Assembly (NCBI GenBank): GCA_018806915.1
Contig: JAGKQI010000103.1
Span: 1,860,001-1,924,000, forward strand
From: Phytophthora colocasiae
Taxonomy: Eukaryota > Oomycota > Peronosporomycetes > Peronosporales > Peronosporaceae
DNA: 64,000 nucleotides
Direction of reading: 5' to 3'
Every line of letters starts with the position of its first letter. Within the stretch, counting starts at the first letter, position 1. Below the pieces are notes generated by a model. The model did no database searches and had not been told where the DNA came from. It saw nothing but the letters and a program-made list of their open reading frames with translations. This document shows positions 18,367-29,167 of the stretch, piece by piece. The translations under genes were made by a program, and so were the position numbers.

Positions 18367-21041
18367 ATGATGATAGCAAGACTTCTCGATGGTTATGATG
18401 CAGCTACAAGCAAGGACGAAGAAGATAAAACTTCAAGAGTGTCTGTATCTACCTCTACAACGTCCGAATCTCCACCGTCTCGACCGCCATTACCTCGAAC
18501 TTCTCCAATTTCTTATACGTCACACGCTATGATGTTGCAACTCCAAGAGTACCGAACTCGCGTTCACAATGCGTTTCAGTCCACTTATCGTCATCCTCTT
18601 TCCCCTGGAACTCCACGTACCGGTAAACGCAACGTTCACAGTGGAAGCTACTGCCGAACGCGAGTACTCGAGTCTTCCAGACAGCTTTTCCGGGAATCAC
18701 GTGTTACGACTACTCCTACAATACCTACTACAACTTCACCCCCTCGTTCTTCCATCAAAGGCGGTGGTGTAGCTTTCCACCGTACTACAACATCCTCTCG
18801 TACAGCTACAAAGTCGAATCTCTTCGCGTTAGGACCAGGACAATACGACGTCATCCCTCGACGTCCTGCGACCACCGGAAGCGTGAAATTCAGTCCTGCC
18901 GATCGGTTCCGAGAGCATTCAGGAGGTGGTAGTACCGATCCACACGCTCCCGGTCCTGGTCAATACCTTCCAAATGATCGGATCACCGTTAAACGCTCTA
19001 CTCGAGTTGTTTTCTCTCAAATACCAAGGAAAACCGAGACAGCCGAACCTCCTCGAGCTTCAGTTCCCATAACATCAGCTACAGCTGACGTCGTATCTAG
19101 TTACTATTACGTACCAGCTAGTGGGTTTGAGGGCCCTGGAGACAAAGTAGGGGGTGGGATTCCAATTTGGAGTCGATCTGCGAGATTTCCAGGTCGAAGA
19201 GAGCATTTCCAGCAACAGTTAAGGCCGAAATCTCCGGCTGTGGATTATATCTCGCGTAACAAGGCTAGGATCGAGAGTATGTCAGCGGATCAACGCCAGC
19301 GTCGACTTATGCAGCTATCTGCTGCCAAGCAGCACAAAATGAAGGAGTTAGAACCGGAAAATCACCGGGTTTCCTCTGTAAAACGCCGCAACACTTTGTT
19401 CAGCATGAGTGTGTGCGCTTCTAACTTGGTTACAAGACAACCGAGTTCTGTTGAAGAAGATGTGAAGGAATTAGAGATAAACGAGACGGTTTCTCAAGCT
19501 TGGGGGACTCTGATAGTACTCTCTGTGGCCCAAACCAAGCTGGTTCGACTACTTGTCGTTGCTGCAGTGTTGCGTAGACTTCGTCAAGCTCAAGAAACAC
19601 GGTACAAACGTCTCGTTTTTGAATCTTGGACTCATGTGAGAAATCGAGATGCTATGCGCTCTTTAGCTGCCGTTTTGATCGCTCGTAGTACGTTCCGATT
19701 CCGATTAAATCTTCGAGTGGAGCGTAAGATCCGCGCTGGTAAACTATTGCGGATTTTTCTATCGGGTCTTTCGATGGATGTTCGATTCGCGATGGCAGTT
19801 CGTCGAATGCAACGACGGATTATCTTACTGCAGCGTTGGTGGAGACGTGCGAGACTTGTTGTACGTGCTCGGGAACAGTGTCTGGCTTACAAATGGCTGG
19901 TTGTCGAGCAGAGGCTACGGATTGAAGCTATTGCTCAAATGCCGCATTTACAACGGGTTTTCCAGCCTCCAAATATGGTCTCTAGCCCCTCCAATATCGC
20001 AAAAAGGAGATCTTCAGTAACAAACGCTACTGTAACAGAAACTCAGTTACCTCTTCACAAATTGCTGAATCTACCGGAGCAACAGCACTGGTTCAATGCT
20101 CGTTTCGTTTTGAGTCCTGATGGGATTTTACGTGGATTTTCCAAGCTGGAAGATAAAACTCTGGGAGAGCAGTTAGTTGTCGAAGTGAAGAATTTCCGCT
20201 GTCATGCTCACGGATTTGTCAATGTTTCGTTGGGATCTATGCACGAGGATGAAGGAGAAAGTGACACAAGACCATATTTGATGATATTCCGACCTGGCGC
20301 CAGTCGATTTATCCTGATTACGGATACTACAAGTCTCGTTCTAGCACCACTTTTAGATTGGAAAGAGAAGCTGGAACGAATTGCAGGGTGTTCCAGTGGT
20401 TCTCCGTTCTCTGATGGCTCTCAGAATAATATAGCGGATATGTTAACTCAAACGGATAATTCAGCTCTGGAGGGTATGAGCGAAGAACCGATTGTGAGAC
20501 GGTCAAGCTCACGCCGTATCAGTATTTCTTCTGGAAGTGGAGAAAGATCTCCTTCTTTATCACAAGGACGGAGACGAAGCAGTCAATATCGACTACGTCG
20601 AAGCAATATGTTCCAACCTATCGCTGAAGGAGAGATGACTTACTACGTTGTGGATTTATTACGGGATTTTCCTCGAATTCCAGCCCCGATTGTTTGGACT
20701 GCATTACGTGATAAATTACGAGAGGAACGCAAAAATTTCCGATCGGAAATTTATCGCTTCCGGTTGGAAATCACTCGGTATCATCAACACGAACGCGAAC
20801 GGCAACAACTGGTTGTGCTGGACAAATTCAAAGAATTCTTCGTACGTTTTTGCTTACTTTTCAACAATTTTACCTACGACTAACCCAATTTGTTATATTA
20901 CCACAGACAATGGAACGTCCTCGACACCCACACTTCCGAAGCCTCATCTCGAACCGCACAATGGAAACTCTCGTCCGTGAAACCATCGAGTTGGTGAAAA
21001 CTACACGCCCATTCAACCCGAAACTCATGCTCCCGTCGTAA
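18367..21041 (+). CDS. SHIPPO-repeat/IQ-motif protein, possibly flagellar, two exons
   Basis: Exon 1 is 18367-20841 and exon 2 is 20907-21041, joined in phase 0 across a 65-bp intron (GTACGT to CCACAG). This replaces the weak C-terminal tail of the unspliced frame and yields 869 residues. The Ser/Thr/Pro-rich N-terminal part carries two PGP-type sperm-tail repeats (LGPGQY at 155-160 and APGPGQY at 194-200), as in SHIPPO/ODF3-like microtubule-associated proteins. A central basic region contains an IQ-like calmodulin-binding motif (ILLQRWWRRARLVVR). The C-terminal part includes a compact segment around PYLMIFRPGASRFILIT. The family context suggests an axoneme or cytoskeletal role in motile zoospores. 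That role is inference, because only the repeat motifs are recognised. Confidence 0.72.
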
Positions 21042-21181
21042 TTTACTTCCTGAAAAAAAAATCCTGGAATCAGATCTGAGAAAATCATATCAGAAACCCA
21101 AAAACAAACATGATTTATCCGTTATGATTTATCCGTTTCGAATTTGCTGGACGAGTGTCATTCCGACAATTCCGTGCAAGT

Positions 21182-22639
21182 ATGAACCTCTGGACATTGT
21201 TATATGCCACTGCAGTACTGAGTCTCCCTTTATTGGTAGAATGTAGCCATCACCACAGTCACCACGCCAGATACCGCTACAGCATCGAAGGGTCGAAATC
21301 CGCAATGGATTCAGCATTGCGGAATCCACATCCACGTCTGGATATCCGCAGTATCAAAGCAATTCAAGAGCACGACCATCCGGTGACTGCAGACACCCAA
21401 GTGCGAGCAGATGTGGTGGGCTACACTAAGGACGTGGAAGCTTTTATCACCGCGGGGGAACTTCATTCGACCACCGAAATCCAGAATGGAAAACATCTTC
21501 GAGGAAAAATTTCAACGTCTTCTGTACCAATGAAAGTTTACAAACATAAAGAATATAATGAAGCTGCTGTGGTGGCTAAAGACAGAGGAGAAGTCACTGC
21601 CTGTGTGGAACGTACGGAAGGATATTTGGACGAACTGAAACGGACAAGTGATGGCTACACTGGTGAAGTTGTATACACTGATAGTCCGTTCTTCGAGTGT
21701 TTCCGTCCTTCGCACGAAGTTTTTGACTTTTTGGACACTATTACAGAGCAGAATCCGGATTTTATCACCAAGTACGACAACGTTTCAGTGACATATGAAG
21801 GACGCAGTATTCCAGCTTTCAGGATTTCAACAGGAGAAAATCTTGAGAAGAAATCGCTGTATACTCAAGCTCTGATCCATGCACGCGAGTGGCAAGCTGG
21901 AGCTGCTACGTTGTACACTATGGCTGCAATGCTGGACGATCTTCGAGCTGGAGATGAAGCTGCTACGAGACTTTTCAGTAAATTCGATTGGTATTTCGTG
22001 CCCATTGTGAATATCGACGGGTACCAGTACACGTGGGAGGTGGACCGAATGTGGCGGACGAATCGACACTTGGTGAAGCTCAATGGAGAGGATGTGGGCG
22101 TGGATTTGAACAGGAATTGGCCACCTGAAGAGTATTTCAACCTTGACCCAAGTGACGTGGACAGCGAGACATATCCTGGAGAATATCCGCTCAGTGAGCC
22201 TTCTACCGCTGGATTATTCGATTTTATCACAAATCTGGAATCGCTCAGTGGAATTTTGGATATGCACACATTCGGTGGTCAAGTGCTTCGTCCTTTTAGT
22301 AACCAACCAGGAAGTGGAGCTGAGCCATTTGGATCGAGAATGCGTGCTTTGGGGGATAGTGTACGCAGAGCTTTATCCACAAAACCTCATGTACAGTACG
22401 AGAGCGAGACTGGTGCGTACCTTTATAAGGCCTACGGATGCTTTGATGATGGGATGTTCCTCCAGTATAACCTCACGGTCCCAGCATTAACTATCGAAGT
22501 GGAAGGTGGAGATTTTGTATCCCCACAAAGTACGATTCGATCTGTAGGGGAGAACGTTTACTTGGGTCTACGGCAATTTGCCCATGAAGCTCTCGAGTAC
22601 AACAAGTTGGTTGAACAGGTATACGGTTACAGCAACTAA
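21182..22639 (+). CDS. secreted M14 family zinc carboxypeptidase
   Basis: The ATG at 21182 sits directly before a signal peptide (LLYATAVLSLPLLVE). The frame from 21155 adds only nine residues. The 485-residue product has the full M14 active site: zinc ligands H233 and E236 in IHAREWQ, the third ligand H362 in DMHTFGG, substrate-binding N310-R311 in VDLNRNW, and the catalytic glutamate around E439 in LTIEVEG. A pro-region of about 165 residues precedes the catalytic domain, as in A/B-type zymogens. It should remove C-terminal residues from peptides outside the cell, possibly on plant or matrix proteins. The gene is separated by only 25 bp from the convergent NLP gene's stop codon, so the two 3' UTRs probably overlap. 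Confidence 0.93.
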   Translation: MNLWTLLYATAVLSLPLLVECSHHHSHHARYRYSIEGSKSAMDSALRNPHPRLDIRSIKAIQEHDHPVTADTQVRADVVGYTKDVEAFITAGELHSTTEIQNGKHLRGKISTSSVPMKVYKHKEYNEAAVVAKDRGEVTACVERTEGYLDELKRTSDGYTGEVVYTDSPFFECFRPSHEVFDFLDTITEQNPDFITKYDNVSVTYEGRSIPAFRISTGENLEKKSLYTQALIHAREWQAGAATLYTMAAMLDDLRAGDEAATRLFSKFDWYFVPIVNIDGYQYTWEVDRMWRTNRHLVKLNGEDVGVDLNRNWPPEEYFNLDPSDVDSETYPGEYPLSEPSTAGLFDFITNLESLSGILDMHTFGGQVLRPFSNQPGSGAEPFGSRMRALGDSVRRALSTKPHVQYESETGAYLYKAYGCFDDGMFLQYNLTVPALTIEVEGGDFVSPQSTIRSVGENVYLGLRQFAHEALEYNKLVEQVYGYSN

Positions 22640-22664
22640 ACGCACGAGGATTAAACCTTTTAGG

Positions 22665-24221
22665 CTAAGCCTTTGAGCCAAATGGCCAGGCTTTACCAAG
22701 TTTCGACTCGAAGTTGCCATCAACCATAGGAACATTTGCTTTGCCCCAGCTCGTTTTACTCAGTCCTTCTCGAGCTGCATCAGTCATCTGAGTCCACATG
22801 ATGAGGTCTTGAAAGTCTCCTCCTTCTCCAGTGCTTTCCAATGCGTGATTGATAGGCCATTTACTCAAATACTTGACTTTGACACTGGTACCGTCGACTT
22901 TATCGGCATCCGGAGGCACTTGAGACGAATAACCACTATGAGCGGACGGTGTGACGCCCAAGATCTTGGGCTCAGCGACTTGAGGGTTATCGATCCACAC
23001 AATCACATGTTCCCAGTCGTGACGGTGGCCTAAACCCGTAGAAGGAGAATCTTTGGGGGAGTACCACGAGTACATAATAGCCCACACTCCGTTATACCAG
23101 GTAGAACGGCCATACACTTGAGAACCATAGCCAGAACCCTTACATCCAGCACTTGGAGCTCCACTTGTCTTTAATCCACCACTGGTTTGGCCGATAGCGT
23201 TCACTGCAGGATACGGATGGCATCCGTTGGTGATATGAAGCTGGGGTTTAAACTTGATCGCAGCTTTATCGGAAATGGTAACGGGGTCTGGCTGTTTAAA
23301 CGGCACAACTGCATCATGATCAATGATCTTTTCCGCCCATGGGGTTGGTGCTGGTGTTGGTGCACCTGGAGCTGGAGTAACCACTGCGATACTGGTCCAA
23401 ATCGCACCAAGTAGATCGATTTCGTCTCCATCCCGACCGAAAAACCCTCCGAGTTGGAATCCTTCAGGAGCTGTTACAGTTTTTTTACTATCGGTCATTG
23501 ATCCACCCTCAATGAAATTCCCAGCACTGGTAGTGAAGCGCAAGTAGAAAATGCGTGTGTGGCCCTTCTTCTCTCCCCAATGAACCTCCATGGACGTAAC
23601 GTACTCGCCAGCCCCTAGTGATAACGTTTTACCGTCTCCTCCACCTCCTCCATGGTTTAAAATCGTCGCAACTGGTGCTTTTAGTTCCAATTGAACACCA
23701 TCGACACGTTCACCAGCTCGGATAGTAACAGACGACACAGTTTGACCGGAACTTGCTGCTGCTTCGTCGGAGAATTCGTTGCCGTGGGGTCCACCGAAGC
23801 TTTCACTTAACTGAACGGAATCCTCCACAGAAATTGAAGGTGTTGCTGGTGCTGGGGGTTGACTAGGGACTTGAGAGCTACTACCGATGGTAGCGTCCGT
23901 AGAACCACTAGCGCTCGTTTCGAGAGATGCCGACGAGTTGAACTGACTGACAGAGCCGAGATCGGTACTACCCGATGACACGGAACTACCTGAAGATGAC
24001 GGAGTAGAAGCCTCTGAGGAGCCACTGGTAGTTGTGGATGGCGCATCTTGCGATCCTGATGCAGAGTTAAGCAGGCTACTAGCAGAGGACTCATCCGACG
24101 TGGTATCGGCACTACCAGACACAGACGTATTCGTGACCTGACTTGGCGTCGTGGGTATAGCACTTTGCGAGCCTGAGGTCGAGTCAATCTGGCTGCCAGT
24201 TGCAGTTTCACCAGGAATCAC
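22665..24221 (-). CDS. intact distal ORF: jacalin-like lectin domain plus NLP (necrosis-inducing-like) domain
   Basis: Residues 1-133 are Ser/Thr/Pro-rich. Residues about 135-279 match the jacalin beta-prism pattern: [11 protein letters not shown] start, a [16 protein letters not shown] strand, a Gly-rich HGGGGGDG loop, [15 protein letters not shown], and a closing [18 protein letters not shown]. Residues about 296-518 are a type 1 NLP domain with the conserved pair of cysteines (NGCHPYP and AGCKGS) and an intact GHRHDWE heptapeptide at 398-404, the metal-binding motif associated with activity in this family. Jacalin folds bind carbohydrate, so the fusion could direct the NLP to glycans. That is inference. 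There is no signal peptide in this frame itself; it lies about 3.2 kb upstream. Confidence 0.85.
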   Translation of the reverse strand: MIPGETATGSQIDSTSGSQSAIPTTPSQVTNTSVSGSADTTSDESSASSLLNSASGSQDAPSTTTSGSSEASTPSSSGSSVSSGSTDLGSVSQFNSSASLETSASGSTDATIGSSSQVPSQPPAPATPSISVEDSVQLSESFGGPHGNEFSDEAAASSGQTVSSVTIRAGERVDGVQLELKAPVATILNHGGGGGDGKTLSLGAGEYVTSMEVHWGEKKGHTRIFYLRFTTSAGNFIEGGSMTDSKKTVTAPEGFQLGGFFGRDGDEIDLLGAIWTSIAVVTPAPGAPTPAPTPWAEKIIDHDAVVPFKQPDPVTISDKAAIKFKPQLHITNGCHPYPAVNAIGQTSGGLKTSGAPSAGCKGSGYGSQVYGRSTWYNGVWAIMYSWYSPKDSPSTGLGHRHDWEHVIVWIDNPQVAEPKILGVTPSAHSGYSSQVPPDADKVDGTSVKVKYLSKWPINHALESTGEGGDFQDLIMWTQMTDAAREGLSKTSWGKANVPMVDGNFESKLGKAWPFGSKA

Positions 24222-27056
24222 CGAGCTGCTCGAACCGGCAGCAGAGGAAGTGGACGAAGACGCAGTGGATGTACAGTAGTGGACGAAGACACCTCGGACG
24301 AACTACCGCCCTCCTCGCTGGCTGAAGATTCCTCCTCCGAAGCTGCGGTAGAACCGGTAGAACTGTCGGCCACGCTTTCACTGCCAGTAGTAGGTTTACC
24401 TGGAGACACCGGGCTGCTCGAACCGGCAGCAGAGGAAGTGGACGAAGACGCAGTGGATGTAGTGGACGAAGACACCTCGGACGAACTACCGTCCTCCTCG
24501 CTGGCTGAGGACTCCTCCGAAGCTGCGGTAGAACCGGTAGAACTGTCGGCCACGCTTTCGCTGCCAGTAGTAGGTTTACCTGGAGACACCGGGCTGCTCG
24601 AACCGGCAGCAGAGGAAGTGGACGAAGACGCAGTGGATGTACAGTAGTGGACGAAGACACCTCGGACGAACTACCGTCCTCCTCGCTGGCTGAGGACTCC
24701 TCCTCCGAAGCTGCGGTAGAACCGGTAGAACTGTCGGCCACGCTTTCACTGCCAGTAGTAGGTTTACCTGGAGACACCGGGCTGCTCGAACCGGCAGCAG
24801 AGGAAGTGGACGAAGACGCAGTGGATGTACAGTAGTGGACGAAGACACCTCGGACGAACTACCGTCCTCCTCGCTGGCTGAGGACTCCTCCTCCGAAGCT
24901 GCGGTAGAACCGGTAGAACTGTCGGCCATGCTTTCACTGCCAGTAGTAGGTTTACCTGGAGACACCGGGCTGCTCGAACCGGCAGCAGAGGAAGTGGACG
25001 AAGACGCAGTGGATGTACAGTAGTGGACGAAGACACCTCGGACGAACTACCGTCCTCCTCGCTGGCTGAGGACTCCTCCGAAGCTGCGGTAGAACCGGTA
25101 GAACTGTCGGCCACGCTTTCACTGCCAGTAGTAGGTTTACCTGGAGACACCGGGCTGCTCGAACCGGCAGCAGAGGAAGTGGACGAAGACGCAGTGGATG
25201 TAGTGGACGAAGACACCTCGGACGAACTACCGTCCTCCTCGCTGGCTGAGGACTCCTCCGAAGCTGCGGTAGAACCGGTAGAACTGTCGGCCACGCTTTC
25301 GCTGCCAGTAGTAGGTTTACCTGGAGACACCGGGCTGCTCGAACCGGCAGCAGAGGAAGTGGACGAAGACGCAGTGGATGTAGTGGACGAAGACACCTCG
25401 GACGAACTACCGTCCTCCTCGCTGGCTGAGGACTCCTCCGAAGCTGCGGTAGAACCGGTAGAACTGTCGGCCACGCTTTCGCTGCCAGTAGTAGGTTTAC
25501 CTGGAGACACCGGGCTGCTCGAACCGGCAGCAGAGGAAGTGGACGAAGACGCAGTGGATGTAGTGGACGAAGACACCTCGGACGAACTACCGTCCTCCTC
25601 GCTGGCTGAGGACTCCTCCGAAGCTGCGGTAGAACCGGTAGAACTGTCGGCCACGCTTTCACTGCCAGTAGTAGGTTTACCTGGAGACACCGGGCTGCTC
25701 GAACCGGCAGCAGAGGAAGTGGACGAAGACGCAGTGGATGTAGTGGACGAAGACACCTCGGACGAACTACCGTCCTCCTCGCTGGCTGAGGACTCCTCCG
25801 AAGCTGCGGTAGAACCGGTAGAACTGTCGGCCACGCTTTCGCTGCCAGTAGTAGGTTTACCTGGAGACACCGGGCTGCTCGAACCGGCAGCAGAGGAAGT
25901 GGACGAAGACGCAGTGGATGTAGTGGACGAAGACACCTCGGACGAACTACCGTCCTCCTCGCTGGCTGAGGACTCCTCCTCCGAAGCTGCGGTAGAACCG
26001 GTAGAACTGTCGGCCACGCTTTCACTGCCAGTAGTAGGTTTACCTGGAGACACCGGGCTGCTCGAACCGGCAGCAGAGGAAGTGGACGAAGACGCAGTGG
26101 ATGTAGTGGACGAAGACACCTCGGACGAACTACCGTCCTCCTCGCTGGCTGAGGACTCCTCCGAAGCTGCGGTAGAACCGGTAGAACTGTCGGCCACGCT
26201 TTCGCTGCCAGTAGTAGGTTTACCTGGAGACACCGGGCTGCTCGAACCGGCAGCAGAGGAAGTGGACGAAGACGCAGTGGATGTACAGTAGTGGACGAAG
26301 ACACCTCGGACCCAGACTACCGCCCTCCTCGCTGGCTGAGGACTCCTCCGAAGCTGCGGTAGAACCGGTAGAACTGTCGGCCACGCTTTCACTGCCAGTA
26401 GTAGGTTTACCTGGAGACACCGGGCTGCTCGAACCGGCAGCAGAGGAAGTGGACGAAGACGCAGTGGATGTAGTGGACGAAGACACCTCGGACGAACTAC
26501 CGTCCTCCTCGCTGGCTGAGGACTCCTCCGAAGCTGCGGTAGAACCGGTAGAACTGTCGGCCACGCTTTCGCTGCCAGTAGTAGGTTTACCTGGAGACAC
26601 CGGGCTGCTCGAACCGGCAGCAGAGGAAGTGGACGAAGACGCAGTGGATGTAGTGGACGAAGACACCTCGGACGAACTACCGTCCTCCTCGCTGGCTGAA
26701 GATTCCTCCTCTGAAGCTGCGGTAGAACCGGTAGAACTGTCGGCCACGCTTTCGCTTCCAGTAGTAGGTTTACCTGGAGACACCAGGCTGCTCGAACCGG
26801 CAGCAGACGAAGTGGACGAAGACGCAGTGGATGTACAGTAGTGGACGAAGACACCTCGGACGAACTACCGCCCTCCTCGCTGGCTGAGGACTCCTCCTCC
26901 GAAGCTGAGGTAGAACCGGTAGAACTGTCGGCCACGCTTTCACTGCCAGTAGTAGGTTTACCTGGAGACACCGGGCTGCTCGAACCGGCAGCAGAGGAAG
27001 TGGACGAAGACGCAGTGGATGTAGTGGACGAAGACACCTCGGACGAACTACCGCCT
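24209..27056. repeat. tandem array, about 15 units of 180-188 bp
   Basis: Each unit encodes about 60 residues rich in Ser, Thr and Gly on the minus strand. Variants add one Glu codon (183 bp) or a 5-bp insertion (185 or 188 bp). Units are nearly identical, pointing to recent expansion by unequal exchange. The stretch 25015-26283 holds seven units without any frame change. Confidence 0.93.
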
Positions 27057-27636
27057 TCCTGTGAAGTTGCGGTGGAACTGTTACCTACATTTCCTGCATC
27101 TCGAGAACTCGAACTGGATGAGCCGGGCGAAGACGCTTTCGACGCCTCCTGTGACGCTGAGGTTGAGTCAAACAAGTCGCTACCCGAACCTGATGCTGAA
27201 GAGCTCTCGCTTCCTCCACTTGTTGAAGCCTCGTCCGATGCTGATTGGGACTCGAGATCACTGCCAACCTCACCAACCCAGGACCCACTGCCACTCAGGG
27301 AAAAAAGTCGATCCTGAAGCCGAGTCAAGTAGACTGGTGAGGTCGCTACCAGAGCCTGAGGCTGGAAGCTTCTCCTGTTGTTGTTGAATTGTCGAGCTTT
27401 CCTGAGCCGTAGCGAGGCCAACAATAGCGACGCCCAGGAGAGCGTTTATCTTCATCGTTCACGTTATATGGGGCCGACGTGACGAAATGAAGAATGACAG
27501 AGCAATGTTGTTCGAAGAGGATGTTAACCAACTGTGTTCAGGGAAGAACCTCGCTGTTGGGTCTGCTCCTGAAGCTTGAGTGTACGCCGTCGTTGTAACA
27601 GCGGACCATCCAGCACGTGTTATCGTATCGTGGTTA

Positions 27637-28472
27637 TTGTAGCCGACATTGAACATCGGACCAGAATCTAGGGGGGCATAACAGGTACTAAATCTAAGAA
27701 AACCTATAGCAGCATTTAGATATAGGGTGCAATCGTGTGTTTAGATTCTGATTTTGTGCTTATTTTCAGCCAATTCCGTGTTGTTTTGAAGCTACCGGTG
27801 CTTCAAAATGGCCACTCAAAACGCTCTAATATTCGGGGGAAAGGCGCACCAATTGACGAGATACGATTGGTGTAGACGGAAGAACATGTGGTTGCAACGA
27901 AGAAGCTATGTTGCCACGTCTCATCTCGTGTTTGCAATTGGAACTTGAACGTGTGCCAGAGGGATTGTAAATCAATTTATAAAGAATTTAACAGCAGGCT
28001 TTGTACGAATATTAAGTATTCTAACAGCAGGCTTTGTACGAATATTAAGTTATAAAGGTAATTGTTAACATGTCAGTTAATCATGATAGAGCTTACGGAC
28101 CTCAAAGTTGGTGTCGGGATTCCGCTTTTTTTCGTCGACCACGCTTGCTACGGTACTGGGGGCACACCCCAAGCAATCCGCAACCAGTTGGCGTGTCCTG
28201 GTACCTTTCAAAAGTTTCTGCGCCTTCAGGGTTTTGAAATACTCGTAGCAGTTCACAATCATCATCTTCTCTCCCGAAGAATACTCGTGCTTGGTCGCCA
28301 TTTTGAAGTCGGCGAGGAGCGTAGTTTTCCCTATTAAGGTAACTGTCGTCTTCACAAGACGCTAAGATATATATAGAGCGCTTTTGTGCCCAAAACAGAG
28401 CAGTATTAGTCTAGTTACAATTAATTATGTGGATGTTAGAATTCCTGGTCCGATGTTCAATGTCGGCTACAA
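27637..28472. mobile_element. TIR-flanked element with TA duplication, Tc1/mariner-like, non-autonomous
   Basis: Perfect 28-bp inverted repeats (starting TTGTAGCCGACATTGAACAT) lie at both ends and are flanked on each side by TA (27635-27636 and 28473-28474), the Tc1/mariner target duplication. The 836-bp interior holds a minus-strand HTH-like ORF but no DDE domain. A sub-terminal segment from about 27700 (CCTATAG...TTAGATATAGGGT) is related to sequence at 59810-59920, so the interior may be composite. The element ends about 180 bp upstream of the lectin-NLP start and lies in its promoter region. Confidence 0.65.
28077..28355 (-). CDS. HTH-domain ORF inside the TIR element, transposase N-terminus-like
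   Basis: The 92-residue frame contains a helical segment (EYSSGEKMMIVNCYEYFKTL) followed by a helix-turn-helix with the pattern TRQLVADCLGCAPSTVASVV. This resembles N-terminal DNA-binding domains of Tc1/mariner-like transposases. The better start may be the internal Met at residue 19. No catalytic domain follows. Confidence 0.45.
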   Translation of the reverse strand: MKTTVTLIGKTTLLADFKMATKHEYSSGEKMMIVNCYEYFKTLKAQKLLKGTRTRQLVADCLGCAPSTVASVVDEKKRNPDTNFEVRKLYHD

Positions 28473-28474
28473 TA

Positions 28475-29167
28475 GCACCACACCAAAAAGTTTTGTAGCG
28501 ACGTGTTGGAACGGAAGGGATAGCACTTCGGATGGGACGTTCGGTAATGCTTCGTCAATCACTGCGTGGTGTACGCGAAGTTCCCCTTTATGTAGTTGTT
28601 GTACATGTACATTCACGCCGCTTGCTGTTCATGCACGCGATCACTTCAGTAGTTTTGGTCGCGAAAAAGCTGAAAAGAACTGCCAGATACCGTTAAATAC
28701 ATGTGCCGTACAGTGTTTGAGATTTGCGTCCCCGCCTACCTCACGAGCTCTGCTGTACACATGGAAAGCCAGACTAAAAGTCAATCCCGTGCTATTGTAG
28801 CGACTAACGCATTGGTATCGAAAGTAATACACGTATAACTACTGTTTTAAGAATCGCATTAGATGTGAGTTGTTGTGCTGGAGGTTGCTGAAGGTTGTAG
28901 ACGTGAAGTCCTTCTCTCATGTTTAGAAGAACTTGCACTGCAACCTCGTTGAATGACAACGGAGGGAGTCCTACAGTAGGACCCGTTGGGCACCGAAATG
29001 ATCAGGTTCATGATCTGCTGTTGCCGACTCGAGTTGGTGCTACTGTACATGTGTAAGTGTGTATCGTCTCAAAACACAAACGTACATGTAGATCATCTCA
29101 AGGGTTATACACGTCGTACATCCACCAAAAATACCATCAACTTACTAGTAGTTCCACACATTTTCGG
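28475..29167. other. intergenic, no gene seen
   Basis: The stretch is upstream of the EF-hand/E2-variant gene. It contains TACATGTA motifs near 28605 and 29080. Short frames on both strands show no domain. Confidence 0.5.

Larger units (their letters stand above)
22665..27455 (-). pseudogene. lectin-NLP gene: signal peptide, Ser/Thr repeats, jacalin-like domain, NLP domain (frame broken)
   Basis: The ATG at 27455 opens a clear signal peptide. The frame then changes at a run of T near 27300, and inside the repeat array it changes again at six 5-bp insertions and one 2-bp insertion. The Ser/Thr-rich array (24209-27056) would act as a mucin-like stalk. The distal frame (24221-22665) is intact for 518 residues: a further Ser/Thr linker, a jacalin-like lectin domain and a C-terminal NLP domain. 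NLPs are secreted proteins of plant-associated microbes, and some lyse dicot cells. Because the two ends share one genomic frame while the middle does not, the gene as assembled cannot give one continuous protein. It may be a pseudogene, an unstable locus or misassembled in the array. Confidence 0.75.

Noticed and set aside
22665..22700. Possible operon-like link of carboxypeptidase and NLP genes
   Set aside because: They are convergent, not co-directional. Closeness of 3' ends only suggests overlapping UTRs.
25023..26291. Long plus-strand ORF of 422 aa, acidic repeats
   Set aside because: It is the complement of the Ser/Thr-rich tandem array. Any repeat whose unit length is a multiple of three and lacks stops is open on both strands. 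It has no independent start context or domain.
24952..26304. Minus-strand ORF of 450 aa rich in Leu, Pro and Arg
   Set aside because: It is the shifted frame of the same array (the VHPLRL frame) and appears only after the 5-bp insertions. Its composition is that of an out-of-frame translation.
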